Position numbers and translations under genes: made by a program. A stretch of DNA of 64,000 bases from an uncultured Chitinophagaceae bacterium (GTDB lineage Bacteria; Bacteroidota; Bacteroidia; Chitinophagales; Chitinophagaceae): assembly GCA_937907395.1 (NCBI GenBank), contig CALCII010000014.1:124001-188000 (forward strand), given 5' to 3'. Position 1 is the stretch's first letter; every line of letters starts with the position of its first letter. Below the pieces are notes generated by a model, which saw only the letters and a list, made by a program, of their open reading frames with translations, did not search any database and was not told where the DNA came from. Positions 16,475-26,023 of the stretch are shown one piece after another.

Positions 16475-19400
16475 TTACCACACATTCCAATCAATCTCTT
16501 TCAGTTCTTCACGTGTCGTTGGTTTCTGAAGCCCGTTGGTCAGTTCTTCCACCCGTTGCCCCACTTGTTTCTGAAGTTGCGAAACAGTCATTTTTTTATT
16601 CTTCCGCATTGCTTCCAGAATGCTGAATGTAAACACCCCATTTTTCAAATCCCCCCGTTCCAGGGCAAACTGCACACCACCCGCTGCAGAGATGATGGTG
16701 GTGCCGGTGCCTTTGCCCACATTTACAAACAAAGACTGCATCAGCTCAAAACTGTTTTGAAGTCCCACTGTTTTTGTCTGATAGGTTTCTTCCTCTGACC
16801 CCTTGATGAGTATCATCCCTTCTGCTGATTGCTGATTCTTTGTTTGAATGGTGAGCATTTCCTCCTTATCCACTTCGCCACTATGACAGGCATCCAGCAA
16901 CAGTAGCTTTTTTCGTGCCGGTATGCCATCCAGAAGATTTTCGATTTCTTCATAGGGAATTCCGTTTTCTTCCGGATTACTGAAATTAACATCATAAGAT
17001 GATAGGTAATAGTCATATTGTTTACTCAACAGACCATGCCCTGAATAAGCGATGATCACTTTATCATGAATCGTTGTTTGCAGCAGTTTTTGCTTTAGTT
17101 GCTGTACATTCTGTAACGTTACCTGTTCATCGAATAATGTATCAATCTGGATGCCCGGGTACTTTCGCCTGAATTGCAGAGCCAGATCACGGATATCTTT
17201 TACACACCATTTGAGATTGTGTTTTTTGTCAGCAAACTGATTGATGCCAATACCGATGAAATACACTTTTTCTACAACAGGTTGTACAGGAGTATATTTT
17301 ACAAACAAAGGCATGTGATAGCTTTCTGTACCACCGGCATTCACAACAGCTGCCACAATTTTATTTTCACCGGCAGTTAACGCAACCGAAATGGAGGTGT
17401 CAAAGGATATGATTCCCCGTCCCTTGACAGAGATTCCTTTCATTCCAAACAAAGGAACATCATTCACCCAGAGATTGAATGAAGAAAGAGGGAACAAACT
17501 ATCAGTTGCATGAATTTTCAACAGAACACTTCCATTTTTTTGTTCATACATAATACTGTCTCTGTTACTAATAACTGTTTCCGGCGCACTTATGTTGCTG
17601 TTAAACCGGGACGTATCAATGCCTGCTTTTTTTATACGCTTATAATAGGCACGGCGGTAAGATTGAATAAGAGAGGTATCAGTGCTGCCTGCCGCTTCCA
17701 GAACTTTATCCGGACGGTTATACTTTATATCCAGCTGCTCGAATGTGATCACCTGCAACTTTGAATTCACATAGTAGAGTTCTGATACAGCATTTTTAGT
17801 GCCTGTATAAAAGCCTTCGGGCAGGACATGAAAAAAATTCAACTTGTCAAAAAAATAATACCGTGACAATTGTTTTCCTGAAAAAGGATTCCACAAGATA
17901 AGTTCGGAAGAAAGCGTTGCCGGTATTCCTCCCGGAAAACTTTTTATATCCCTTATTGAATTGGTGTGTCCGTTTAATCGTGTAAGTGATGACTTCCGAT
18001 TCGTGTCCCATATAAACAACGAATTTTCAAACCCAGATCCCAATACAAATCTGTTGGTACCGGGCAAAGACAATACATGCCGATGTAAATTGTCGACAGG
18101 CAACTCAGCTTCAGAAAAGAGAACCCCTTTTTTCAGATCCCACAAGCTGAGTATGTTTCCACGAAATCCTGAAGTTGTAAGCAGCCTGGTTCCATCTGCC
18201 GATAAAACAACATGATCGATTCTCTGCTCTTTATGTTTAAAATGATGAAGAACCATTCCGGTCACTGAATGAACTAATGTTACATTCCAGTAGCTGATGT
18301 ACGCTGATAATGTATCATTCAGCTGAGTGTATGGCGCTGTTTCTTTCACAAACTGTCCGTCAGATACATTCCATACTTTTAAAACCGTATCCCCAATTCC
18401 AATCGTTTGAATAAACCTGCTATCCTTTGTAAAGTTGAACTGGTTTAAAGCGTATTCACCTCCTGGTTCTATATCAAACAGCCATTTACCTGTTTTTGCT
18501 TCATACACCCTGACATTTTTCTTATTGTAACGTGATGGATAATAAGTCATCATCGTACGCTCATCCGGAGAGAGCATCGCAATTGGGTAACCCGATAAAT
18601 AATTCAGTTCTCCCTCATACAAAGTAGAGGTTTTATACACCTGTTTATTCAACTGTATGTCCCAACAAATGATCCGCTTATCAACCCCATAACTGATCAC
18701 ATACCGATTGTTATTAAAGAAAGAGGCGTACACCGCACGTCCATTATGTTCACCGCAAATTTGCAGAGGCAGCATAGTTCGCAAATCGGTGAGCCGTACT
18801 GTACCATCATCGTGCCATGTAAGTAAATATTTGTTGTCCGCCGAGAGTACCATTTGTTTTGCGATGCTCGATTGCCCTTTGAAAACCGCTACTGTATGCG
18901 TTGTATTAAGATTCCAACTGCGCAGTGTTGAATCGGAAGATGAAGAAATCAGCTGGTGTAGTTGCGGAACAAACTCCAGTTTCGTGATTCCGTTTGAATG
19001 TCCGTTTAAAACTGCCAATGTATCAAATGCCTCAACATTTCTTTGAATGATTGTTCCATTGTTTAATCCTGTGTAAAATGTTCTTCCATCATCAGAAAAA
19101 CAAAATTTATTGGCATTAATGCGGCCATACGCAGGCTTTGACTCCTGAACTACGTTGCCCGTTTGTATATTCCAATATCTTACAATATTGTCAGTTGACA
19201 ATGTAAGAACGCACTTCGAATCCGGAGAAAAACAAAAACCTGATAACCGATAATATCCGCTTACTGAAACATCCCTTTTAAAAAGCTCACTAATCAATGT
19301 ACCCGAATTAAGATGTAAAACCTGAATGAAACCCCGGTTTGCCCGTATCGCTACTTTTTCTTCATCTGCAGATACTATCATTTCTTCGAGCCATATATTT

Positions 19401-19987
19401 AATTCAGCAATTTTTTTTTCCTGCCTGCCATTGAGATTCCATTTAATCACTGCTCCGTCATAGCCAATCGTTACTATTGATTTGCTTTTTTTCAAAACCA
19501 CAAAATCCGTTGCCATATAAGGATGAGCCAGGCGATATTGCAATTTTCCTGTTGCTGCATCATAAACCTGAACAGCCGGCTCGTCGGATCCCAGTGCTGC
19601 AATTCGTTTTCCATTATCAAAAAAGGCTGCTTTTTTAACATAAAAACGAAATCCTTTAATTGCAAACAATTCTTTGCCCGTGTATAAATCCCAAAGCCTG
19701 ACGGTGCTATCCTGCGACCAGGTGATGAGTTTTTTTTCATCAGGCGAAATTTCTGCCCCTCTTACAAGATCTGTGTGCCCGCTGAAAATTAATAATTGCC
19801 GCCCTGTTTTCAAATCCCATAAAATGGCATTATTATCGCCTACAGATACCAGGAATTTTGCAGAGGGAGAAACAAAAAAATTACGCACTCCAGAAGAATG
19901 ACTCACCGGAAGCACCATCCTCAGATCCTGAGAAAAACAGGAGGAAACGAAGCTTACCAAAATAATAAGTGTGAATACTTTTTTCAT
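16475..19987 (-). CDS. exported WD40-caspase (peptidase C14) protein, copy 2
   Basis: 1170 aa from the start at 19987, where a signal peptide begins (MKKVFTLII... CFSQ); the frame is open to 20071 but lacks a better start. A Cys just before the cleavage site (VSSCFSQ) leaves lipoprotein processing possible. WD40-like repeats fill about residues 25-740 (NNAILWDLKTGR, DSTVRLWDLYTG, DSTLRSWNLNT). An Ig-like segment and the C14 domain follow, with His in IAYSGHG and Cys in LDACHSGE. It lies 41 bp upstream of copy 1 on the same strand and is probably co-transcribed. The C-terminal blocks of the two proteins match almost word for word (VGKGTGTTIISAAGG in both), so a tandem duplication is clear. Confidence 0.85.
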   Translation of the reverse strand: MKKVFTLIILVSFVSSCFSQDLRMVLPVSHSSGVRNFFVSPSAKFLVSVGDNNAILWDLKTGRQLLIFSGHTDLVRGAEISPDEKKLITWSQDSTVRLWDLYTGKELFAIKGFRFYVKKAAFFDNGKRIAALGSDEPAVQVYDAATGKLQYRLAHPYMATDFVVLKKSKSIVTIGYDGAVIKWNLNGRQEKKIAELNIWLEEMIVSADEEKVAIRANRGFIQVLHLNSGTLISELFKRDVSVSGYYRLSGFCFSPDSKCVLTLSTDNIVRYWNIQTGNVVQESKPAYGRINANKFCFSDDGRTFYTGLNNGTIIQRNVEAFDTLAVLNGHSNGITKLEFVPQLHQLISSSSDSTLRSWNLNTTHTVAVFKGQSSIAKQMVLSADNKYLLTWHDDGTVRLTDLRTMLPLQICGEHNGRAVYASFFNNNRYVISYGVDKRIICWDIQLNKQVYKTSTLYEGELNYLSGYPIAMLSPDERTMMTYYPSRYNKKNVRVYEAKTGKWLFDIEPGGEYALNQFNFTKDSRFIQTIGIGDTVLKVWNVSDGQFVKETAPYTQLNDTLSAYISYWNVTLVHSVTGMVLHHFKHKEQRIDHVVLSADGTRLLTTSGFRGNILSLWDLKKGVLFSEAELPVDNLHRHVLSLPGTNRFVLGSGFENSLFIWDTNRKSSLTRLNGHTNSIRDIKSFPGGIPATLSSELILWNPFSGKQLSRYYFFDKLNFFHVLPEGFYTGTKNAVSELYYVNSKLQVITFEQLDIKYNRPDKVLEAAGSTDTSLIQSYRRAYYKRIKKAGIDTSRFNSNISAPETVISNRDSIMYEQKNGSVLLKIHATDSLFPLSSFNLWVNDVPLFGMKGISVKGRGIISFDTSISVALTAGENKIVAAVVNAGGTESYHMPLFVKYTPVQPVVEKVYFIGIGINQFADKKHNLKWCVKDIRDLALQFRRKYPGIQIDTLFDEQVTLQNVQQLKQKLLQTTIHDKVIIAYSGHGLLSKQYDYYLSSYDVNFSNPEENGIPYEEIENLLDGIPARKKLLLLDACHSGEVDKEEMLTIQTKNQQSAEGMILIKGSEEETYQTKTVGLQNSFELMQSLFVNVGKGTGTTIISAAGGVQFALERGDLKNGVFTFSILEAMRKNKKMTVSQLQKQVGQRVEELTNGLQKPTTREELKEIDWNVW

Positions 19988-20129
19988 TCCAGCATATAAA
20001 TTTATGGATCGGTACAGATTCTTTGGCTTATGAAACGACAATAGAAACTTTTCTTTCCGTGAAAGCAACAATTCAACATGATTAAAGATATTCCTGAAAC
20101 AGAACGGGCAAATACGTACCGGATGGTAT

Positions 20130-22169
20130 TTATTTCTTCATCTCCTCCAGCTCTTTCTGCATGCGGAACATTTCATCACGCAGTCTCGCAGCTTCCATGA
20201 AATCCAGATCACGTGCCGCTTTTTCCATTTCCTTCTTTGTTTTGGCAATCGCTTTCTCCAGCTGCGGAATGGTTTGATACTGTTCCTGCTCTTCAGCGGC
20301 TGCGCTTACCAGCTCACCATCGGGTGCCAGTGCATAGGGTTTTGAAGTGTCATATCCTTTAATATCTAATACTGAGGTTTGCTTCATCACCTGCTCTACT
20401 GATTTCTTAATAGTTCTGGGTGTGATACCATGCTCAATATTATAAGCAATCTGTTTTTCACGACGACGATTGGTTTCTTCAATCGTCCGTCGCATACTCT
20501 CGGTCATTTTATCTGCATAGAAAATAACGAGTCCGTCCACATTACGTGCAGCACGCCCTGCCGTTTGCGTTAAACTTTTTTCGTTACGAAGGAAGCCTTC
20601 TTTATCTGCATCGAGGATGGCCACAAGGCTTACTTCAGGCAAATCCAATCCTTCACGCAAGAGATTCACGCCCACCAGCACATCAATTTCACCCAATCGT
20701 AATTGACGCAATATTTCCACACGATCCAACGTGTCTACTTCACTATGAATGTATTTCGATTTGATGTTGATGCGTTGCAGGTACTTGTCCATCTCTTCGG
20801 CCATGCGTTTTGTGAGCGTGGTTACCAGCACCCGGTCTCCTTTCTTCACCCGTTTATCAATTTCATCCAACAGATCATCAATCTGGTTCACACTCGGACG
20901 AATTTCAATGGGAGGGTCCAGCAAACCTGTAGGACGAACCACCTGTTCAATCACCACACCTTCCGTTTGCTGCAGTTCATATTCATCGGGAGTGGCGCTT
21001 ACAAAAATCACCTGGTTGAGTATGCTTTCAAACTCATGGAAGTTAAGCGGACGGTTATCCAATGCACTCGGCAAACGAAAACCAAAATCCACCAATACCA
21101 TTTTTCTGCTCCGGTCGCCACCATACATACCACTCACCTGTGGAATGGTTTGATGGCTTTCATCAATCACCATTAAATAATCTTTCGGGAAATAGTCAAG
21201 CAAACAGAACGGCCTTGTACCGGGATTACGGCGATCAAAAAAGCGTGAATAGTTTTCAATGCCATTGCAATAACCCAACTCACGGATCATTTCCAGATCA
21301 TATTCCGTACGTTCTTTCAAACGTTGCGCTTCAATATATTTTCCAACGCTTTTGAAATACTCCACTTGTGCATGTGCTTCATCCTGTATTTCATAAATCA
21401 CCTGCTGCATCATATCTTTTGGTGCCAGATATAAATTTGCCGGGAAGATGGCGGCATTATCTACTTTACCAATTCGTTTTCCTGTTTTGATTTCGATGGT
21501 TTCGATTTCTTCAATCTCATCTCCAAAGAATGTAATGCGGTAACCAAAATCGACATAAGGGAGATTGATATCGACTGTATCGCCTTTTACACGAAAGGTT
21601 CCTCTTGTGAAATCGCCTTGTGTACGGGTGTACAAACTATTCACCAATGCATGCAGGAATCCCTGGCGTGAAATGGTTTGCTGTTGTGCAATGCGGATAA
21701 TTCCATTTTCAAACTCTGTTGGATTTCCCATACCATAAATACAACTCACACTGGCAACAACGATGATATCCCTTCGTCCGCTGAGCAATTCACTGGTTGC
21801 CTGCAAACGAAGCTTATCGAGCTCTTCATTAATACTTAAATCTTTTTCAATGTAGGTATCACTTACCGGCATATATGCTTCGGGCTGATAGTAATCGTAG
21901 TAACTCACGAAATATCCCACTGCATTCTCCGGGAAAAACTGTTTGAACTCCCCATACAGTTGCGCCACCAATGTTTTATTATGGGTAAGTACCAGCGTTG
22001 GCTTCTGCACATTCTGAATCACATTGGCAATGGTGAAGGTTTTACCACTTCCGGTTACACCCAGTAATGTCTGGAATTTTTCACCTTCGAGGATTCCTTC
22101 TGTTAACTGGCGTATAGCTCCGGGCTGATCTCCGGCAGGCTGATAGGGAGTATGTAGTTTGAACGGCAT
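20130..22169 (-). CDS. uvrB: excinuclease ABC subunit B
   Basis: A 679-aa DNA-damage-verification helicase of nucleotide excision repair, acting with UvrA and UvrC. Walker A GVTGSGKT is near residue 40. The beta-hairpin YYDYYQPEAY that clamps DNA, the DEAH-like VIDESH, the C-terminal helicase motifs (GVNLLREGLD, QTAGRAARN) and a C-terminal UVR domain (about 635-675, MEAARLRDEM) are all present. The ATG at 22169 starts MPFKLHTPYQPAGDQ, matching the family. The longer frame to 22253 would run through the terminator of the preceding gene. No SOS box was recognised. Confidence 0.97.
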   Translation of the reverse strand: MPFKLHTPYQPAGDQPGAIRQLTEGILEGEKFQTLLGVTGSGKTFTIANVIQNVQKPTLVLTHNKTLVAQLYGEFKQFFPENAVGYFVSYYDYYQPEAYMPVSDTYIEKDLSINEELDKLRLQATSELLSGRRDIIVVASVSCIYGMGNPTEFENGIIRIAQQQTISRQGFLHALVNSLYTRTQGDFTRGTFRVKGDTVDINLPYVDFGYRITFFGDEIEEIETIEIKTGKRIGKVDNAAIFPANLYLAPKDMMQQVIYEIQDEAHAQVEYFKSVGKYIEAQRLKERTEYDLEMIRELGYCNGIENYSRFFDRRNPGTRPFCLLDYFPKDYLMVIDESHQTIPQVSGMYGGDRSRKMVLVDFGFRLPSALDNRPLNFHEFESILNQVIFVSATPDEYELQQTEGVVIEQVVRPTGLLDPPIEIRPSVNQIDDLLDEIDKRVKKGDRVLVTTLTKRMAEEMDKYLQRINIKSKYIHSEVDTLDRVEILRQLRLGEIDVLVGVNLLREGLDLPEVSLVAILDADKEGFLRNEKSLTQTAGRAARNVDGLVIFYADKMTESMRRTIEETNRRREKQIAYNIEHGITPRTIKKSVEQVMKQTSVLDIKGYDTSKPYALAPDGELVSAAAEEQEQYQTIPQLEKAIAKTKKEMEKAARDLDFMEAARLRDEMFRMQKELEEMKK

Positions 22170-22207
22170 TGTTACGAAGTTAAAACGAAGTGATGCAACA
22201 AAAAACA

Positions 22208-22238
22208 AAAAGGAGGCTTCCTGAGGAAGCCTCCTTTT
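22208..22238 (-). terminator. strong intrinsic terminator after the ABC-F gene
   Basis: Perfect 14-bp stem (AAAAGGAGGCTTCC and its complement) with a TGA loop, ending in a T-run on the minus strand, 18 bp after the ABC-F stop codon. Confidence 0.9.
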
Positions 22239-22256
22239 AATGTCTATCATCAATAA

Positions 22257-23882
22257 TTACTTGTACATCTCTGCCTGCAACTGATGCACCCTTTCGTCTT
22301 CGAGGAATTCATCAAAAGTGGTCAAACGATCAATCACACCATTAGGTGTTAATTCAATGATCCGGTTGGCCGTTGTATGCATAAACGTATGATCGTGTGA
22401 TGTTAACAACACCACTCCATTGTATGCTATACATTGTTCGTTGAAACTCTGGATACTTTCCAGGTCTAGGTGGTTGGTGGGTTGATCTAATACAATACAG
22501 TTGGGGTTCTGCATCATCATGCGGCTGATCATACAACGCACTTTCTCACCACCACTCAGCACATTCACTTTTTTCATAATCTCATCACCACTGAATAACA
22601 TCTTTCCTAAAAATCCACGGAGGAACGGCTCATCAGCATCGGTAACATGAGCAGGAACAAACTGCCGCAACCATTCCATCAGGTTCAGGGGCTCTTTGAA
22701 GAATTCATTGTTTTCAACCGGCAGGTAAGCCTTGGTAATGGTGGTTCCCCATTCAAAGGTTCCGGAATCGGCCTGTTCTTCTCCATTGATAATATCGAAG
22801 AAATGAGTAACCGCCAATGGATCCTTACTTACAAACGCAATCTTATCATTCTTGTTAACCGTGAAACTCACTTTGTCAAACAACACACGTCCGTCAATGG
22901 ATTTCTTCAGCTTTTCCACGTTCAGAATCTGGTTGCCCACTTCACGAAGTGGCTGGAAAATGATCCCTGGATACTTACGGTTCGAGGGTTCAATTTCTTC
23001 AATCGTCAGTTTTTCCAATGCCTTCTTACGAGCGGTTGCCTGGCGTGATTTAGATGCATTGGCGCTGAAACGGGCAATGAAGTCGATCAATGCCTGGCGC
23101 TTGTCTTCAATCTTCTTATTCTTGTCACTCAGCTGACGGGCCATCAGCTGTGAAGATTCATACCAGAACGTATAGTTACCGGTGAAGATTTTGATTTTGG
23201 AACGATCCACATCGGCCACATGCGTACATACCGAATCCAGGAAGTGACGGTCGTGGCTCACCACCAGTACAATATTTTCATAATCGGCCAGGAAGTTCTC
23301 CAGCCAGCCAATGGTTTCAATATCCAGTCCGTTGGTAGGTTCATCGAGCAACAGGATATCGGGATTCCCAAACAAAGCCTGCGCCAGCAACACCCGCACT
23401 TTCAGGTTACTGGGAATATCTTTCATCAACGATTGGTGAAATTCATCTTTAATACCAAGGCTGCTTAATAATGTAGCTGCATCACTTTCAGCTGTATAAC
23501 CACCCATTTCGCCAAAATCATGCTCCAATTCACCGGCACGCAGGTAATCAGCCTCGGTTGCTTCCGGATCGGCATAGATGGCATCTTTCTCATGCATGAG
23601 ATCCCACATTTTCTTATGGCCCATCAATACGGTGTTGAGAACGGTATGTTCATCAAATTCGAAATGATTCTGCTTTAATACCGCAATCCGTTCGCCCGGA
23701 CTGATTTCAACAACTCCTTTGTTGGGTTCAATTTCCCCGCTCAGGATTTTGAGGAAGGTACTTTTGCCGGCACCGTTGGCACCAATCACCCCATAACAGT
23801 TTCCTTTGGTGAAGTTGATATTCACTTCATCAAACAGTACCCGCTTTCCATAAGCGAGGGTTATATTTCTTGCACTTAACAT
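22257..23882 (-). CDS. ABC-F family ATPase (YbiT-like) with asymmetric ATP sites
   Basis: A 541-aa soluble protein with two ABC domains and no membrane part; ABC-F proteins bind the ribosome and modulate translation. NBD1 has intact Walker A (GANGAGKS, residues 34-41) and Walker B (LLLDEPTNGLD), but its signature is PSNLKVRV instead of LSGGxK. NBD2 has a good signature (VLSGGEKVR), but the Walker A position reads VSKDPLAV and the catalytic Glu is Gln (VLDQPTNHLD). Only the composite site made of NBD1 Walker motifs and the NBD2 signature should hydrolyse ATP. The start MLSARNITLAYG is chosen by homology; the frame is open to 23996 through palindromes in the leader. Confidence 0.9.
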   Translation of the reverse strand: MLSARNITLAYGKRVLFDEVNINFTKGNCYGVIGANGAGKSTFLKILSGEIEPNKGVVEISPGERIAVLKQNHFEFDEHTVLNTVLMGHKKMWDLMHEKDAIYADPEATEADYLRAGELEHDFGEMGGYTAESDAATLLSSLGIKDEFHQSLMKDIPSNLKVRVLLAQALFGNPDILLLDEPTNGLDIETIGWLENFLADYENIVLVVSHDRHFLDSVCTHVADVDRSKIKIFTGNYTFWYESSQLMARQLSDKNKKIEDKRQALIDFIARFSANASKSRQATARKKALEKLTIEEIEPSNRKYPGIIFQPLREVGNQILNVEKLKKSIDGRVLFDKVSFTVNKNDKIAFVSKDPLAVTHFFDIINGEEQADSGTFEWGTTITKAYLPVENNEFFKEPLNLMEWLRQFVPAHVTDADEPFLRGFLGKMLFSGDEIMKKVNVLSGGEKVRCMISRMMMQNPNCIVLDQPTNHLDLESIQSFNEQCIAYNGVVLLTSHDHTFMHTTANRIIELTPNGVIDRLTTFDEFLEDERVHQLQAEMYK

Positions 23883-23891
23883 CGTTGTTTG

Positions 23892-23921
23892 GGTGTCAGG
23901 ACGTCTGCGACGTCTGACACC
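23892..23921. repeat. intergenic palindrome A (GGTGTCAG...CTGACACC)
   Basis: Arms GGTGTCAG/CTGACACC enclose an ACGT-containing core. It is related to palindrome B 28 bp away; both share TGTCAGGAC-type sequence. It lies 9 bp upstream of the ABC-F start codon. Confidence 0.75.
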
Positions 23922-23949
23922 TGAATTTTTCTGTTTAAAAATGTTGAAA

Positions 23950-23979
23950 GATGTCTGACACCTTCGGTGTCCTGACATC
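23950..23979. repeat. intergenic palindrome B (GATGTCTGACACC...)
   Basis: Arms GATGTCTGACACC and GGTGTCCTGACATC (one bulge) around a TTC loop. It belongs to the same family as palindrome A and sits in the presumed leader of the ABC-F gene. Confidence 0.75.
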
Positions 23980-23993
23980 TGTTTTTCGAGGCG

Positions 23994-24001
23994 CAAAAGT
24001 A
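23994..24001 (-). promoter_or_regulatory. -7 box for the ABC-F gene
   Basis: TACTTTTG on the minus strand fits TAnnTTTG. No clear -33 TTG is seen. If used, the ABC-F mRNA would carry both palindromes in a leader of about 100 nt. Confidence 0.35.
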
Positions 24002-24118
24002 CGGTTTTGCAGTCAGAGTAAGGCTTTGAAAGATGCAGGAAGTCCTGTTTTCGGTCAATTTGTCCTATAAATCCGGATCGGTATTTTTTTTGACATTTGC
24101 CGGCTAAACAATTGACGT

Positions 24119-25960
24119 ATGCAAACCGGAAGTATTCGTGTTCAAACGGAAAACATTTTCCCGATTATCAAGAAGTTCCTGTACAGTGACCATGAGATTT
24201 TCCTGCGGGAGCTGGTAAGCAATGCGGTGGATGCCACCCAAAAACTCAAAACCCTTTCCTCCATCGGTGAAGTCAAAGGCGAACTGGGCGAGTTGAAAGT
24301 GGAAGTAAAACTGGATAAAGAAGCCGGCACCATCACCATATCTGACAAGGGCGTGGGTATGACCGCCGAAGAAGTGGAGAAATACATCAACCAGGTGGCA
24401 TTCTCAGGTGCCGAAGAATTTGTACAGAAATACAAGGGGCAGAATGAAAATGCCATCATTGGTAAGTTTGGCCTGGGGTTTTACTCGGCCTTCATGGTAA
24501 GCAGCAAAGTGGAAGTAATTACCAAAAGCTTCAAAGAGGCCCCTGCTGTTCGCTGGGAATGCGATGGCAGTCCGGAATACCAACTGGAAGAAACCACCCT
24601 CCGCACCGAAAGGGGAACTGATATTGTGTTGCATGTGGATGCAGACAGTAAAGAGTTCCTCGAAGAAGACCGTTTAAAAGGAATCCTTACCCGTTTCTGT
24701 AAGTTTTTACCGGTGGCGATTTATTTTGGTGAAGACCAGATCAACAATACACAGCCGCTCTGGGTGAAGAAGCCATCCGAACTTACGACACAGGACTACC
24801 AGGATTTTTACAAAGAACTGTACCCCTTCAGTGATGCACCGTTGTTCTGGATCCATTTGAATGTGGATTATCCGTTTAACCTCACCGGTGTATTGTATTT
24901 CCCGAAAATCAAGCAGACCTACGAAATCCAGAAAGATAAAATCCAGCTATACTGCAACCAGGTGTTTGTAACGGATGAAGTGAAGGATATTGTTCCGGAA
25001 TTTCTGATGCTGCTGCATGGCGTGATTGACAGTCCGGATATACCGTTGAACGTTAGCCGCAGTTACCTGCAGGGCGATCCCAATGTGAAAAAGATCAATG
25101 CACACATCACAAAAAAAGTAGCCGATAAGCTCGATGAAATCTTCCGCAACGATCGCAAAGAGTTTGAGGAAAAATGGGAAAGCCTGGGGCTGTTTGTGAA
25201 GTATGGGATGATGACCGATGATAAGTTCCTGGAAAAAGCTAATAAGTTTCACATCCTGAAAACAGCGGGTGAAGACAAATATTATACACTGGATGAATAC
25301 CGTGCCGCCACCGAAGGATTACAAAAAAATAAAGACGGTAAACTGGTGCTGTTGTACACCAGCAACCCGGTGGAACAAAACACATTTGTAAAAGCAGCCG
25401 AAGCGAAAGGATTGAAAGTAGTGGAGTTGAATACCATTGTTGACTCTGCTTTCATCAACCACATGGAAATGAAATGGGAGAATGTAGTGTTCCGTCGTGT
25501 GGATGCAGATATCACCGATAACCTGATTGACAAACAGGATGATCTCAAAAGCGTATTGAGTGAAGAAGAAGAAAAACAAATCAAGGAATGGTTCAACATA
25601 CAGCTCACAGATCTTCACCTGAATGTGGAAGTGAAAGGACTGAGCACAGATGCACCACCGGTGATTGCCACACGCCCGGAAATGATGCGCCGCATGAAAG
25701 AGATGGCACATATGAGCGGACCGATGGGCAGCTTCTATGCACAAATGCCCGACGAGGTGGAATTAACGGTTAACGGTAACCATCCGGTATACCGTAAAAT
25801 CCTGGCCGAACCGGATACAGCCAAAGAAAAGATTCACAACCTGGCCGATCTGGCATTACTTTCACAAGGGTTATTAAAAGGCAATCAACTCACGGAGTTC
25901 ATCAACCGAAGTGTTTTGTTGCTGCAGGGAGAACAAAAAACAATCATCACAGAAGCATAA
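24119..25960 (+). CDS. htpG: molecular chaperone HtpG (Hsp90)
   Basis: A 613-aa cytoplasmic Hsp90 homologue that remodels client proteins in an ATP cycle. The GHKL ATPase motifs are intact: ELVSNAVDATQKL near residue 35, DKGVGM near 81, and the lid/glycine segment GKFGLGFYSAF near 121. Middle and dimerisation domains follow at normal length. The start MQTGSIRVQTENIFP is the expected N-terminus. It diverges from the ABC-F gene across 236 bp and ends in its own strong terminator. No CIRCE or heat-shock operator was recognised upstream. Confidence 0.97.
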   Translation: MQTGSIRVQTENIFPIIKKFLYSDHEIFLRELVSNAVDATQKLKTLSSIGEVKGELGELKVEVKLDKEAGTITISDKGVGMTAEEVEKYINQVAFSGAEEFVQKYKGQNENAIIGKFGLGFYSAFMVSSKVEVITKSFKEAPAVRWECDGSPEYQLEETTLRTERGTDIVLHVDADSKEFLEEDRLKGILTRFCKFLPVAIYFGEDQINNTQPLWVKKPSELTTQDYQDFYKELYPFSDAPLFWIHLNVDYPFNLTGVLYFPKIKQTYEIQKDKIQLYCNQVFVTDEVKDIVPEFLMLLHGVIDSPDIPLNVSRSYLQGDPNVKKINAHITKKVADKLDEIFRNDRKEFEEKWESLGLFVKYGMMTDDKFLEKANKFHILKTAGEDKYYTLDEYRAATEGLQKNKDGKLVLLYTSNPVEQNTFVKAAEAKGLKVVELNTIVDSAFINHMEMKWENVVFRRVDADITDNLIDKQDDLKSVLSEEEEKQIKEWFNIQLTDLHLNVEVKGLSTDAPPVIATRPEMMRRMKEMAHMSGPMGSFYAQMPDEVELTVNGNHPVYRKILAEPDTAKEKIHNLADLALLSQGLLKGNQLTEFINRSVLLLQGEQKTIITEA

Positions 25961-25972
25961 TGATACTATAAT

Positions 25973-26006
25973 AAAAAAAGGGCTCCGCTTTCGGAGCCCT
26001 TTTTTT
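25973..26006 (+). terminator. htpG terminator (bidirectional)
   Basis: Perfect stem GGGCTCCG/CGGAGCCC with a 4-nt loop, flanked by A7 and T7. It can also terminate the convergent cytochrome gene ending at 26024. Confidence 0.92.
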
Positions 26007-26023
26007 ATTGAATAACTACTTAC

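Noticed and set aside
12936..20071. long opposite-strand ORFs inside the WD40-caspase, polA, uvrB, actB and oxidase genes
   Set aside because: They follow the codon structure of the real genes, lack recognisable domains and starts, and overlap essential coding sequence completely.
22170..22253. N-terminal extension of uvrB
   Set aside because: The extension reads through the 14-bp-stem terminator of the ABC-F gene; UvrB proteins start at MPFKLHTPYQ-like sequence.
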